DNA of 31,576 nt from a virus, in the IMG/VR virus record IMGVR_UViG_3300032293_000203, positions 1 to 31,576 of that record, one strand, 5' to 3'. Below the pieces are notes generated by a model that saw nothing but the letters and a program-made list of their open reading frames with translations, was not told the origin of the DNA and ran no database searches. The position numbers and the translations under genes are program-made. Below, one piece after another: positions 7,201 through 19,127 of this stretch. Every line of letters starts with the position of its first letter. Position 1 is the first letter of the stretch.

Positions 7201-8274
7201 ATGGCGGGAAAACCTATGTCAGAAGTCGTTACGTCAGACGCGGCAGACGCTAAACCAGCCGTGGAAAACAAGCCAACTTCGGAAGCCGCCTTCTTGTCGG
7301 CCCGAATTGCCAAACTGGGCGGCAAACCCGCGCAGTCTGAACCGGCTCCCACAGGGGAGGTTGAGGAGAAGGTGGAAGCGCCCAAGGAGGGCACCACTGA
7401 ATCCGAGGCCCCACCCCAGAAGGAGGTTCTTTCAAAGGACATCGAGGACCTTACGGACGAGGAGATTTCCGAGCTTGCCCAGAAGGGCAAGAGCGGGCTG
7501 CTCAAACGCATTGCCGAACTCACTGCTAAGCGCAAGCTTGCGGAGGAGAAGGCAGCGGCTCTGGAACTTGCCATCGCGCAAACCAGACAGCAGCTCCCTG
7601 AAGCCAAGGTTGAGGACAACCCCTACGAGTCGATTGTCACCGTCGAAGAGCTGCAAAAGCAGAAGGAAGAGGTGGACAGTTTCGTCGAGTCGGCGGAGGA
7701 CATCCTCTTCAAGGCTGAGGACCTTGGTAGTGATGAAGTCGTCTACACCAATGAAGACGGCAAGACCTACACCAAGATGCAGATGCGGGAAATGCTCCGC
7801 AACGCTCGTCGTCGTCAGACCAAATACATCCCGGCCCAGTGGAAGGAGCTTCAGCTCCGAGCACAGCGGCAGGGGATGGAGCAGCAGTTCAAGGCACTAG
7901 CCACGAACGAGCTGCCTTGGATGGCTGGTGACGACAATGACACTCGTAAGCGCTATGAAGCTATGGTGAGTGATCCTCGCCTCAAGCGAGCGAAGGAATT
8001 GGTCCCCGAGATTGCCCCGCAGATCGAATACTTGGTGGCTCACGCCGCCAACTCGATCTACGGGCGGCGCACGTTGGAGATGGACTCTAAGCCCAAAACT
8101 CCCGCGCTGTCGCCTCCGTCCACCCCGTCCCAAGTTGCTGGAGCTTCAGAGCGGCCCGAAAGCCGTCTGGACCGCCAGCTCAAGGACTTTGAAAGCCGGT
8201 TTAAGAAAACAGGAAGCTCTAACGACTTCGTTGCCCTCCGCGCAGCACAAATCTCTAAACGCAGTAAACAATAA
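7201..8274 (+). CDS. Putative capsid scaffold protein
   Basis: A 357-residue, strongly charged, Glu/Lys-rich protein directly before the major capsid gene, where scaffolds are encoded. The N-terminal ~120 residues look disordered and acidic, the middle is coiled-coil-like (ELTAKRKLAEEKAAALELA), and the C-terminus is basic (SRLDRQLKDFESRFKK then ISKRSKQ), as expected for the capsid-binding end of a scaffold. It would template prohead assembly and then leave. The ATG at 7201 has AAGGCG 5 nt upstream, so I preferred it to an upstream in-frame GTG (7159); ATG 7216 is another option. Confidence 0.7.
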   Translation: MAGKPMSEVVTSDAADAKPAVENKPTSEAAFLSARIAKLGGKPAQSEPAPTGEVEEKVEAPKEGTTESEAPPQKEVLSKDIEDLTDEEISELAQKGKSGLLKRIAELTAKRKLAEEKAAALELAIAQTRQQLPEAKVEDNPYESIVTVEELQKQKEEVDSFVESAEDILFKAEDLGSDEVVYTNEDGKTYTKMQMREMLRNARRRQTKYIPAQWKELQLRAQRQGMEQQFKALATNELPWMAGDDNDTRKRYEAMVSDPRLKRAKELVPEIAPQIEYLVAHAANSIYGRRTLEMDSKPKTPALSPPSTPSQVAGASERPESRLDRQLKDFESRFKKTGSSNDFVALRAAQISKRSKQ

Positions 8275-8280
8275 TTAGTT

Positions 8281-9261
8281 ATGTCGTTCTCCGCTACCTA
8301 CGATACCACCAGCCCCGGCGCCGCGGCCCTCAACCGTGAGGACCTTCACGACGCCATTAACACGCTCGCGCCCTCGGACACCCCGTTCCTGAGCGCGGCT
8401 GACAAGTTCAAGTGCAACGCCACCTTCGTTGAGTGGGGCGTTGATAAGCTCGCCGCGCCGGTTTCCGACGCGATTAGCGAGGGTGCCGATGTCACCGACT
8501 TCGACGACAAGTTTGAGTCGGTTGCCCGTCTCGGCAACTACATCCACAAGCGCCGCCGGTCCTTCCGCGTCAGCGACTTCCAGCAGGCCGTCTCCTCGGT
8601 TGGCCCGCAGGACATCGCTCGTGCGGAGATGAAGGCCGTCAAGGAGCTGAAGCGTGACGTTGAGAAGACCCTCCTCGGCACGCAAGACCGCGCTGCCGAG
8701 AACGGTGGCGGCGTCGCTTACACGATGCGCGGCTTCGGTGACTGGATTGACTCGGGTGGTCCGTCGGATGTCCCTGCGGACTACCGCACCCCGTCCGCGT
8801 CCATCCACGCCTCGGGCACGTTCAACGAGACGGTGCTGAACAACCTCATCACCTCCGTCTACCGGCAGAACGGCGCGACCAACAGCCTCACGCTGCTGGC
8901 CGACACCGCCCTTCGTCGGGTGGTGACGGACTTCGCCCGCGCTGACACGACCAGCGGTGCGCTGCGCAACTACAATGCCGACAGCTCCTCGGGCCTCATC
9001 AAGCTCGCGGTTGGTCAGTATCAGTCTGACCACGGCATCATCACCATCGTGGATATGAATCCCGATTGCGCTCCTGACACGACCAACAAGGACACCGGCT
9101 ACCTCATCAACCCCGACTTCTACGCGGTGGGTGAGCTTATCCCGCTCGGTTCGACCCGCCTCCAGAACGGTGGCGGTGGTGAGCGTGGCTACGTGGACTG
9201 GACCGGCACCCTCAAGGTGGCGCATCCTGCCGCTCACGGCAAGATCACCGTCCTCAGCTAA
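8281..9261 (+). CDS. Major capsid protein, SU10/DUF5309-like
   Basis: A 326-residue HK97-fold capsid protein candidate. The segment EGADVTDFDDKFESVARLGN, followed by YIHKRRRSFRVSDFQQAVSS and EMKAVKELKRDVEKTLLGT, matches my recollection of the SU10-type capsid family: an E-loop region, 'sgt..av' strand and spine helix with 'lkrDiE'. It follows the scaffold by 6 nt. No Shine-Dalgarno is seen; the preceding ~20 nt are unusually AT-rich. Codon use is strongly optimised (mostly C-ending), as expected for the most abundant virion protein. Confidence 0.85.
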   Translation: MSFSATYDTTSPGAAALNREDLHDAINTLAPSDTPFLSAADKFKCNATFVEWGVDKLAAPVSDAISEGADVTDFDDKFESVARLGNYIHKRRRSFRVSDFQQAVSSVGPQDIARAEMKAVKELKRDVEKTLLGTQDRAAENGGGVAYTMRGFGDWIDSGGPSDVPADYRTPSASIHASGTFNETVLNNLITSVYRQNGATNSLTLLADTALRRVVTDFARADTTSGALRNYNADSSSGLIKLAVGQYQSDHGIITIVDMNPDCAPDTTNKDTGYLINPDFYAVGELIPLGSTRLQNGGGGERGYVDWTGTLKVAHPAAHGKITVLS

Positions 9262-9285
9262 ACCCTAACCAAGGAGACCATTACA

Positions 9286-9732
9286 ATGGCTAAAGTTGCT
9301 GTTAACGAACTCGGTGCATTCACCGATGTCATTCGTCTGGATTACAATGATCTGAAGGCCATCGGCAACGGTGGCACGATGATCCTTGCCCAGATTCCTG
9401 CGCACGGTGCGGTTGAGCTGGTTGGCGTCGCCAAGACGGTGGCGGTTGCTGGCTCGACCTCGCTGGTGTTCGATGTGGGCACGACCCTCGCGGACCCCGA
9501 CGAGTTCATCAACGCGCTCGATGCGGACGCGATGACGGTTCCGGCGTTCAACACGGGTGACCAGTATCAGCTTGGCACCGCCACGACCACCACCGGCCTC
9601 ACGCAGGCTGCGAAGGCTGGCGCCTCCGCGCAGGACGTTTACCTGAAGGTGACCGATGCGGCTATCGCGTCCATCACCGCTGGTGAGTTCGTCATCGGCC
9701 TGCGCATCATCGACCTCGCTAAGTTCTCCTAA
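9286..9732 (+). CDS. Capsid-associated (decoration or stabilising) protein candidate
   Basis: A 148-residue, Ala/Thr/Val-rich, beta-looking protein immediately after the capsid gene, with the same optimised codons and a strong ribosome site, AAGGAG (9271-9276), 9 nt before ATG. A gene of this size, position and expression level is usually a head decoration or minor capsid protein. No enzymatic motif is visible. It is followed at once by a strong terminator, so capsid and this protein end a high-output transcript. Confidence 0.55.
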   Translation: MAKVAVNELGAFTDVIRLDYNDLKAIGNGGTMILAQIPAHGAVELVGVAKTVAVAGSTSLVFDVGTTLADPDEFINALDADAMTVPAFNTGDQYQLGTATTTTGLTQAAKAGASAQDVYLKVTDAAIASITAGEFVIGLRIIDLAKFS

Positions 9733-9756
9733 CGAGCCTAGCGGGCTGTTACAATG

Positions 9757-9786
9757 GGGCTCCTCCACACGGGGGAGCCCTTTTTT
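9757..9786 (+). terminator. Intrinsic terminator abutting the next start codon
   Basis: A 10-bp stem (GGGCTCCTCC 9757-9766 with GGGGGAGCCC 9771-9780, one G-U pair), a 4-nt ACAC loop and a T6 tract (9781-9786). The next gene's ATG is the very next base. It would reduce transcription beyond the capsid genes. A box TGTTACAAT (9747-9755) lies just upstream. Confidence 0.9.
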
Positions 9787-10089
9787 ATGCACATCATCAC
9801 CAGCTTGCCCGGGGAGGGCGCGGTAAAGGATGCCCTGATCCGAGAGATTCGCACCGGCTTTGAGCTGGTGAAGGTGAACCAGAAGAAGGAGGAGATTCTT
9901 GCTGCCCACGAGGCCCAGAAGTGGAAGAAGCACAAGACCGTTCCCGGGCTGGGCAAGGCGGTGGCGTTCTATCCCGCCGACGAGTATTTCCGCCTGATTC
10001 GTAAGTTTGGTCGGCAGGAGGTGAACAGCAAGGAGTTCATCCGCTACCACCAGAAGAAGTTCCCCCATCTGGCTCCCAATCGCGTCTGA
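9787..10089 (+). CDS. Small basic head-region protein
   Basis: A 100-residue protein (MHIITSLPGEGAVKDALIRE...), rich in Lys, Arg and aromatic residues, possibly with a helical N-terminal half. The frame extends upstream to an ATG at 9754, but that would translate the terminator hairpin, so the ATG at 9787, directly after the T-tract, is the likely start. It ends in a TGATG overlap with the adaptor gene. Unrecognised; a head-completion role is suggested only by position between capsid and adaptor genes. Confidence 0.6.
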   Translation: MHIITSLPGEGAVKDALIREIRTGFELVKVNQKKEEILAAHEAQKWKKHKTVPGLGKAVAFYPADEYFRLIRKFGRQEVNSKEFIRYHQKKFPHLAPNRV

Positions 10090-10712
10090 TGCAAACCGAC
10101 ACCTTCAGCAATCTCCTGACGCTCACCAAGGGGCTCACCGGAAACACCGCCTTTACGACGGAGGAGACGGCGCTGGTGTCGTCGTTCATCAACCGGAGGC
10201 TCTACAACGCCTATCGGCGCAACCAGCACTGGCCCCGCTACTTGGTCACGGGTGAAGCTCGTGCTGTCTCGGGCGGGCTGGTGCCGTTTACGCAGGCCAC
10301 CTTGGAGCCCATAGATACGTTCCTGCGCATCTATCGGGAATCGCCCTACGGCACCTACTCTGTGCCTGAGTATTCGTTCTACGTCACCAATGGCGGAGCC
10401 ACCATTCTGTCCAAGCCAGACGACGTAACGACGGTGTACGTGGACTACAAGAAGCGCTGGGACGGGGACTACAACACCACGACCAACACGCAGGTGCCGC
10501 AGGAGTTCTTCCAGTATGCTGCGCACGGGGCCTTTGCCGACTTCCTCCGGTATGATGGCCAGAACGAGAAGGCTGCGGCTGAGGATGGCTATGCCGAGTC
10601 GCTGTTGGCGTTGGAGCTGGAGAACGTGATGAACCAACGTAACTTCAACACCATTGGGAAGCGCATCCGGTCGCACAGCTCCACGCAGTCGCGTCACTCC
10701 ACCATTCGGTAG
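10089..10712 (+). CDS. Head-tail adaptor (connector) candidate
   Basis: A 207-residue protein after the capsid genes, the usual place of the ring that joins portal to tail. It has an N-terminal helical segment (FTTEETALVSSFINRRLYNAYRRNQHW), a beta-rich insertion (IDTFLRIYRESP, VTTVYVDYKKRW) and C-terminal helices (LPQ-like VPQEFFQYAAHGAFADFLR then GYAESLLALELENVM). This helix-beta-helix plan is that of gp6/gp15/T7 gp11-type adaptors. The start overlaps the previous stop (TGATG). A terminator follows 24 nt after the stop. Confidence 0.6.
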   Translation: MQTDTFSNLLTLTKGLTGNTAFTTEETALVSSFINRRLYNAYRRNQHWPRYLVTGEARAVSGGLVPFTQATLEPIDTFLRIYRESPYGTYSVPEYSFYVTNGGATILSKPDDVTTVYVDYKKRWDGDYNTTTNTQVPQEFFQYAAHGAFADFLRYDGQNEKAAAEDGYAESLLALELENVMNQRNFNTIGKRIRSHSSTQSRHSTIR

Positions 10713-10736
10713 TATTCGATTGACCCGAAGCTCAAC

Positions 10737-10764
10737 GGCGCATCCTTATGGGTGCGCCTTTTTT
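10737..10764 (+). terminator. Second intrinsic terminator abutting a start codon
   Basis: A 9-bp stem (GGCGCATCC 10737-10745 with GGGTGCGCC 10750-10758, one G-U pair), a TTAT loop and a T6 tract (10759-10764). The glycosyltransferase ATG begins at the next base (10765), the same arrangement as at 9757-9789 but with an unrelated stem sequence. Confidence 0.88.
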
Positions 10765-11799
10765 ATGCGATTCCACGTTGTAGCGATGCCGCAGAGTTTC
10801 ACCACCCGCGCCTACTCTGCCTGCGGGTTTAGCCAGAAGACCATTAGGTTCTGTTGGATGATGAAGACCTTGGGCCACACGGTGTTCATCTACAGCGGGC
10901 CTGAGAATCAGGCAATCTGTGATGAGCACGTTGTGATTAGCACCGATGAGGACCAGAAGCTCATCACTGGCGGAAGCCACTACATCTACCCGTCTTGGCA
11001 GACCGGCCATCCGATTTGGGTGAAGACCAACCAAACGGCTGTAGACGAAATAAGCAAGCGGAAGCAGCCCGGGGATTTCGTCTGCGTCTTGGGAGGCAAC
11101 TGCCAGAAGCAGATTGCCGACTCCCTGCCAGACCTGAAGGTGGTGGAGTATGGGATTGGCTACGAGGGCTTCTTCTCCAAGTGGAAGGTGTGGGAGAGTC
11201 ACGTTTGGCGCTCCTACTGCATTGGTCGATGGGCTAACAGCCGCCCCATTGACCAGCACGACACCGTGATTAACGCCTTTTACGACGATATGGAGTATGT
11301 CCGTAACGTACCCAAGAAGCCGTATGCGTTGTTTTTGGGACGAGTGACGCCAGCCAAGGGAATCGAAGAGGCCTGTGAGGCCGCTCAAAAGGCGGGTATG
11401 CCCCTCAAGGTGGCTGGTTTTGGCAACCCCAAGCTCGTAACGCGAAATGCCGAATACTTGGGCGTAGTTGATTTGGATCAGAAGCTGGCGCTCCTTGGCG
11501 AGGCTAGTGTGCTCATCTGCCCCACGCGCACCTTTGAGCCATTTGGCAACGTAGCCTGCGAGGCCCAGCTTTCTGGAACTCCAGTGGTATCAACAAATTA
11601 TGGAGGTTTTGTTGAGTCCGTCGAGGATGGTGTCACCGGCTTCCGGTGCAACACGGTGGATGAGATGGCCTCGGCCCTGCATAACGCCCAGTCGCTCAGT
11701 CGAATTACTATCATAAATCGTGCCATCAAGATGTTCTCGATGCGATCCAAGATGTTCGACTACAATCGCTACTTCAACGCGCTGTCCGCTGTGCAGTAG
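10765..11799 (+). CDS. GT4-family glycosyltransferase (GT-B fold)
   Basis: A 344-residue glycosyltransferase. The C-terminal half carries the GT4 signatures: ALFLGRVTPAKGIEE (R193, K198 for the sugar-nucleotide phosphates), VAGFGNP, and the E-x7-E motif EPFGNVACE (E258 and E266) followed by LSGTPVVSTNYGGFVE. It should transfer a sugar from an activated donor to an unknown acceptor (virion protein, phage DNA or host surface glycan). The start at 10765 directly follows a terminator T-tract; longer readings would translate the hairpin. It interrupts head and tail genes and is flanked by a terminator and a promoter-like box, giving it a moron-like look. The acceptor is not predictable. Confidence 0.85.
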   Translation: MRFHVVAMPQSFTTRAYSACGFSQKTIRFCWMMKTLGHTVFIYSGPENQAICDEHVVISTDEDQKLITGGSHYIYPSWQTGHPIWVKTNQTAVDEISKRKQPGDFVCVLGGNCQKQIADSLPDLKVVEYGIGYEGFFSKWKVWESHVWRSYCIGRWANSRPIDQHDTVINAFYDDMEYVRNVPKKPYALFLGRVTPAKGIEEACEAAQKAGMPLKVAGFGNPKLVTRNAEYLGVVDLDQKLALLGEASVLICPTRTFEPFGNVACEAQLSGTPVVSTNYGGFVESVEDGVTGFRCNTVDEMASALHNAQSLSRITIINRAIKMFSMRSKMFDYNRYFNALSAVQ

Positions 11800-11806
11800 C
11801 AGCCTG

Positions 11807-11815
11807 TGCTAGAAT
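11807..11815 (+). promoter_or_regulatory. Extended -10 box 6 nt before ATG (leaderless)
   Basis: TGCTAGAAT fits the extended -10 consensus TGNTATAAT with one mismatch. It ends 6 nt before the ATG at 11822, so transcription would start at or next to the A of the start codon. No -35 or Shine-Dalgarno is visible. Confidence 0.6.
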
Positions 11816-11821
11816 TGGCCT

Positions 11822-12142
11822 ATGTCCAACGCCCGCATCGTCAACACCCCGTCTCAGGCCATCCCCCAGAACAGCACGCTGCACGCTCAGAACTCGATTA
11901 CGACGGCTGAGAACGTCATCGACTTCACGCTGTCTGCGGACACCAGCCACGTTCTGGTGCAGTTTAACGGCGCTGACGCCCGGGTGACGTTCGACGGCAC
12001 CAACCCCACTTCCAGCAAGGGGTTCCTCTACAAGGACGGTGCCAGTGCGTATTGGACCCGACAGCTCGCCATTGCGGCCAAGGGCGTGCAAACCGGCGCC
12101 ACTGCCGTGGTGGCTGAAATCCAGCAGCTCAACTACCTATGA
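11822..12142 (+). CDS. Small beta-rich virion-protein candidate
   Basis: A 106-residue protein with alternating beta-strand character (VIDFTLSADTSHVLVQFNG, ARVTFDGT), consistent with a small jelly-roll or Ig-like structural subunit. No catalytic motif is present. It begins right after a leaderless-type promoter box and overlaps a following small frame by ATGA. Function is unknown; a head or tail decoration role is only inferred from its position and look. Confidence 0.7.
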   Translation: MSNARIVNTPSQAIPQNSTLHAQNSITTAENVIDFTLSADTSHVLVQFNGADARVTFDGTNPTSSKGFLYKDGASAYWTRQLAIAAKGVQTGATAVVAEIQQLNYL

Positions 12143-12252
12143 CCGTCTTTGAAACCGCTATTCTCCCCAAGGTTAGTGGCCTCTACCGTGGGTTCACCCC
12201 CGTGGTGGCTGATCGTGTGTTCTGGTCTGCAATCCTAATTAGTCCGCTCTAG
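12139..12252 (+). CDS. Possible 37-residue peptide
   Basis: The ATG overlaps the previous stop (ATGA) and opens a 37-codon frame (begins MTVFETAILPKVSGLYRGF) ending TAG at 12250-12252. The coupling geometry matches genuine gene junctions in this window and the peptide has a plausible composition. It is very short and unrecognised. Confidence 0.35.
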   Translation: MTVFETAILPKVSGLYRGFTPVVADRVFWSAILISPL

Positions 12253-12288
12253 CCGTTAGGATTGACTTCTGGCGGCTAGGGTTTAGCC
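12249..12288 (+). promoter_or_regulatory. Overlapping, mutually exclusive hairpins upstream of holin
   Basis: CTAGCCG (12249-12255) can pair with CGGCTAG (12273-12279), while GGCTA (12274-12278) can instead pair with TAGCC (12284-12288). The two helices share bases and cannot form together, as in attenuators. No U-tract follows directly. It lies in the 101-nt gap between the 37-codon frame and the holin gene. Confidence 0.3.
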
Positions 12289-12313
12289 CTCATTTATGAT
12301 CGTCTAAAGGCCA

Positions 12314-12341
12314 TTAACCACGATTAGATATCATCTATAAC
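12314..12341 (+). promoter_or_regulatory. Candidate sigma70-like promoter for holin
   Basis: TTAACC (12314-12319) and TATAAC (12336-12341) are separated by 16 nt; the -10 matches 5 of 6 consensus bases and the -35 matches 4 of 6. The start codon is at 12354, so the 5' leader would be only about 5-6 nt. The region is AT-rich compared with its neighbours. Confidence 0.5.
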
Positions 12342-12353
12342 ACTTATCCCAAA

Positions 12354-12533
12354 ATGAACTCCTCTATCCTCTCGTCCGTTGTTCGTCACGCTTTGGGCAT
12401 CGCTTCTGGCTGGCTCCTTGCCAAGGGCATTGAGCTGGATGCCGGGACCATTGAGATCATTGCCGGGGCACTGGGAAGTCTCGGGGCCGTCGGCTGGTCT
12501 CTCTGGTCGAAGCGTGCTGCCAAAGTGGCTTAA
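12354..12533 (+). CDS. Holin, Pam3_gp34-like
   Basis: A 59-residue protein with two short hydrophobic segments (about residues 11-24, HALGIASGWLLAKG, and 33-51, IEIIAGALGSLGAVGWSLW) joined by an acidic turn (IELDAGT), ending in a basic tail (SKRAAKVA). This is the two-helix holin plan, and 'AKGiDaGtle...GAl..l.g..WS.W.K' is what I recall for the Pam3_gp34 family. It would permeabilise the inner membrane to time lysis. It has its own promoter candidate and is far from the spanins, with fibre genes between. No adjacent endolysin is seen. Confidence 0.78.
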   Translation: MNSSILSSVVRHALGIASGWLLAKGIELDAGTIEIIAGALGSLGAVGWSLWSKRAAKVA

Positions 12534-12565
12534 ATCCAAAGGAAATGCCGTTTGCGGGCATAGGG

Positions 12566-12571
12566 TAGAAT
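12566..12571 (+). promoter_or_regulatory. -10 box TAGAAT 7 nt before ATG (leaderless)
   Basis: TAGAAT at 12566-12571 is 7 nt before the ATG at 12579, the same geometry as at 11807, 19425, 20054 and 27798, though without the TG extension. An upstream inverted repeat, ATGCC/GGCAT (in 12544-12560), precedes it. Confidence 0.5.
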
Positions 12572-12578
12572 AGCCCCT

Positions 12579-12865
12579 ATGCCCTCCATCACCAAGGATA
12601 CGTTAGTCAAGAACCTGCGAGGGGAGTGGTCCCTTGAGGACTTGGGCAGAGGGGCTGGATGGAAGCCCATTCCGCCATACAGGCGGGACACCCAGCACGT
12701 TCTGGGGCAGGACGGAAGGTGGCGTGCTGGCGGAACCCTCTCTGGAGCGTGGGATTTCTCGGAGGGGTCCAGCAGTGGGATATTGTCTCTTTTTGACCTA
12801 GATGAGGGAGTAAGCACCACCACCTACTCCGCATCTACGGTAGACTTGGAAAACGGAACATCTGA

Positions 12866-12869
<4 letters not shown>
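12579..12869 (+). CDS. Small hypothetical protein before the collagen fibre
   Basis: A 96-residue protein with an N-terminal segment rich in Arg, Trp and Gly ([20 protein letters not shown]) and a Ser/Thr-rich C-terminus. It starts behind a leaderless-type box and ends in an ATGA overlap with the giant fibre gene, so the two are probably co-expressed. A fibre adaptor or chaperone role is conceivable from the linkage. I do not recognise it. Confidence 0.65.
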
Positions 12870-16656
<3,787 letters not shown>

Positions 16657-16660
<4 letters not shown>

Positions 16661-18693
16661 GACACCCATTCCTGAGAACCTTAGCAGCGTCTCCTAGGGA
16701 CTCCAACTTTGAGAACGTCACCCTGCTTATGCACGGAGACGGAACCAATGGAGCGCAGAACACAACATTCCTAGATAGCTCAGCCAACAACTTCACCATC
16801 GCTCACAATGGTGAAATCAAGCAGGGTACGTTTTCTCCATTCGGCTCCAACTGGAGCAATTTCTTTGACGGTACTGGGGACTACCTAACTACGCCAGACA
16901 ACGCCGTGTTTGACTTTGGCACTGGCGATTTCACAATTGAGGCGTGGTTCTACATTAACGCAAACTCCAATACAAACAGTGCTGGAAATAGAACGGCAAC
17001 AATATTTTCTTGTGCGCCAGCTAGTGGAACATTGAACGATGCGTACCTTTTGGGATTACAAGCAAATGCGTCCACAACTGGAACTGGAATAATATTTCAG
17101 AATTATCAATCAGGGTCCCATGTCATCTCTTCAGCCGCGACGATTCCGCAATTAACGTGGCACCACGTTGCAGTCGCTCGATCAGGAACAACGACAAGAC
17201 TATTCTTAAACGGTCTACAAATAACCAGTGGAACGCTTGCAAACCAAAACGTAAATTCATCCCACACGGCATCAGTTGGGCGCCTTGGGTACACTGGTTT
17301 TCTTAATGAGCTAAATGGATACATCTCCAATCTGCGCGTGCTGAAGGGAACGGCTCAATACACTGGAAACTTCAGTGTACCGACGACCCCGCTAACTGCA
17401 ATTGCTAACACGGTACTTCTTACCTGTAATAGCAATCGGTTCCGCGATGCTTCGTCCAATAACTTGACCATTACTGGCAATGGCAATGCTAGTGTTCAGC
17501 GGTTTAGCCCGTTTTCTCCGGATCAAGCATACTCAGCATCCATAATTGCAGGAAGTGGATATTGCGACTACAACCTTGGAGGAAACTGGTTACAGTTTCC
17601 AACGGGTCAGACGCCACTGCTTATGAGTTCATCGGACTTCACGTTTGAAGCGTGGGTGTACCGAGATTTTCAACAGGCGTCCGCAGTGTTCTCTGGATTG
17701 GGCGGAACAGGTGGAGCAACTGATTCTAGTTACATATTTCTACTTTCTTCCAGTGTTTCTAGTTCTGTTTATCAGGGCGGTACAGCTCTTTCAATAACTT
17801 CCCCAAACCCAGCGCTTGGGCAATGGGCGCACGTTGCTTGGGTTAGAACAGGAGGGACGTTCTCATCCTACCTAAATGGGGTTCGTGTTGGAACAATCGG
17901 AACATTAGGCTCTACAGCAATCAACAACGGTACATCGGTTACACCCAAAATAGGGGACGATGGAGTTGGCCTAAATTACGAAATGGCCGGATGGATATCC
18001 GGTGCGCGCATAATCAAGGGGTCTGGCGGGTACAACGCTACATCGGCTACAATCACAGTACCAACCGCGCCTCCTACTGCGATAACCAATACTTCAGCGC
18101 TGGTTAATTTCACAAACGCTGGAATCATCGACAGCTCTGGGCTTAATGTCGCGATTACGTTTTTTGACGCCAAAATAGACACGGCGATCAAGAAGTACGG
18201 AACTGGATCAATCAAGTTTGACGGAACTACAGACCAAGTAACGGTAGAGCACACCATCGATCAATTATTAAGGGGCGGTGCGTTCACTATTGAGATGTGG
18301 GTCTACTTGTCCACCACTGGCGCGGCACGAGGCCTGATCTGCAAGGGTCAGTCTAGTACTGGGTGGCTTGTTTCGATAAATGCATCTAACGCAGTGGTGT
18401 TCACTCACGGAACCACCGCAATAACCACTACCACAACTCTGGCCGCAACAACTTGGTATCACATTGCAGCGGTTCGTCAGAGCAGCACCTTAACTATTTA
18501 CATCAATGGTGTTAGCTCAGCAAGTGCTAGCGTGACTACTGATTTCACTCAAGTAGAGGATATGCTTATTGGATGCAACCGAATTGGTGGAGATGTTTTG
18601 AATGGTTACCTAGACGACATCCGTATTACCAAAGGCGTAGCACGCTACACTGCTAACTTCACACCCCCATCCGCAGCATTTCCTGATCTATGA
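16657..18693 (+). CDS. Three-domain LamG (concanavalin A-like) tail fibre
   Basis: A 678-residue protein made of three related LamG-type lectin domains. Each carries the 'FTIEAWFY' signature: near residue 91 ([10 protein letters not shown]), 327 ([10 protein letters not shown]) and 542 ([10 protein letters not shown]), each with a later 'W.HVA..R' strand ([24 protein letters not shown]) and a 'LNG' turn. Such domains bind carbohydrates, so this is a candidate receptor-binding protein. The start is GTG 16657 overlapping the fibre stop (GTGA); longer readings would run out of frame inside the fibre. The gene is visibly more AT-rich, with A/T-ending codons, than its neighbours, suggesting acquisition. 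It ends by ATGA overlap with the assembly protein. Confidence 0.88.
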
Positions 18694-19127
18694 ACGTAGC
18701 CATCATTAGCAACGGACAGGTGTCTCAGGTAGGTGACTACCGAGCGCTGTTCCCACAGACTTCGTTCACCTCAAGCGGGCCTTCCGACGAGTTCCTCGCA
18801 GCCAACAGCGCGATGAAGGTCAACGCTTGGATGCCCTACGACGAGATGACCGAGAAACTGTCGGCCTGCGAGCCCTACATTGATGGCGAATGGGTTTACA
18901 CGGTTGAGGTGTTGCCCCTTACGCCCGAGGACATCGAGGCGCGCAACGAGGCTCAAGCCAACTCTGTTCGCACTCAACGCGATCGGCTGCTTGTGGAGTG
19001 CGACTGGACTCAGCTACCAGACTCTCCTGTTGATCCCCTTCCTTGGCGCACCTATCGACAAGAATTGCGGGATGTGCCCCAGCAGGCTGGGTTCCCGTGG
19101 GCAGTTGTCTGGCCCGTTTCCCCGTGA
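18690..19127 (+). CDS. Tail fibre assembly / XkdW-like chaperone
   Basis: A 145-residue protein with the C-terminal signature of phage tail assembly chaperones: RDRLLVECDWTQLPDSP, then PWRTYRQELRDVP, QQAGFPWAVVWP. These proteins help fold or attach tail fibres and are usually encoded right after them, as here. The N-terminal half (ISNGQVSQVGDYRALFP) is the variable, fibre-specific part. It starts by ATGA overlap with the LamG fibre, implying that this fibre is its client. The stop overlaps the inner spanin start (GTGA). Confidence 0.82.
   Translation: MNVAIISNGQVSQVGDYRALFPQTSFTSSGPSDEFLAANSAMKVNAWMPYDEMTEKLSACEPYIDGEWVYTVEVLPLTPEDIEARNEAQANSVRTQRDRLLVECDWTQLPDSPVDPLPWRTYRQELRDVPQQAGFPWAVVWPVSP

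Noticed and set aside
9747-9755. TGTTACAAT as another leaderless promoter
   Set aside because: The box is good but no ATG lies 6-7 nt downstream and a terminator follows at once; a very short attenuated transcript is possible but unsupported.
10654-10764. N-terminal extension of the glycosyltransferase
   Set aside because: It would overlap the adaptor gene out of frame and translate through the terminator hairpin; GT homology starts after the ATG at 10765.
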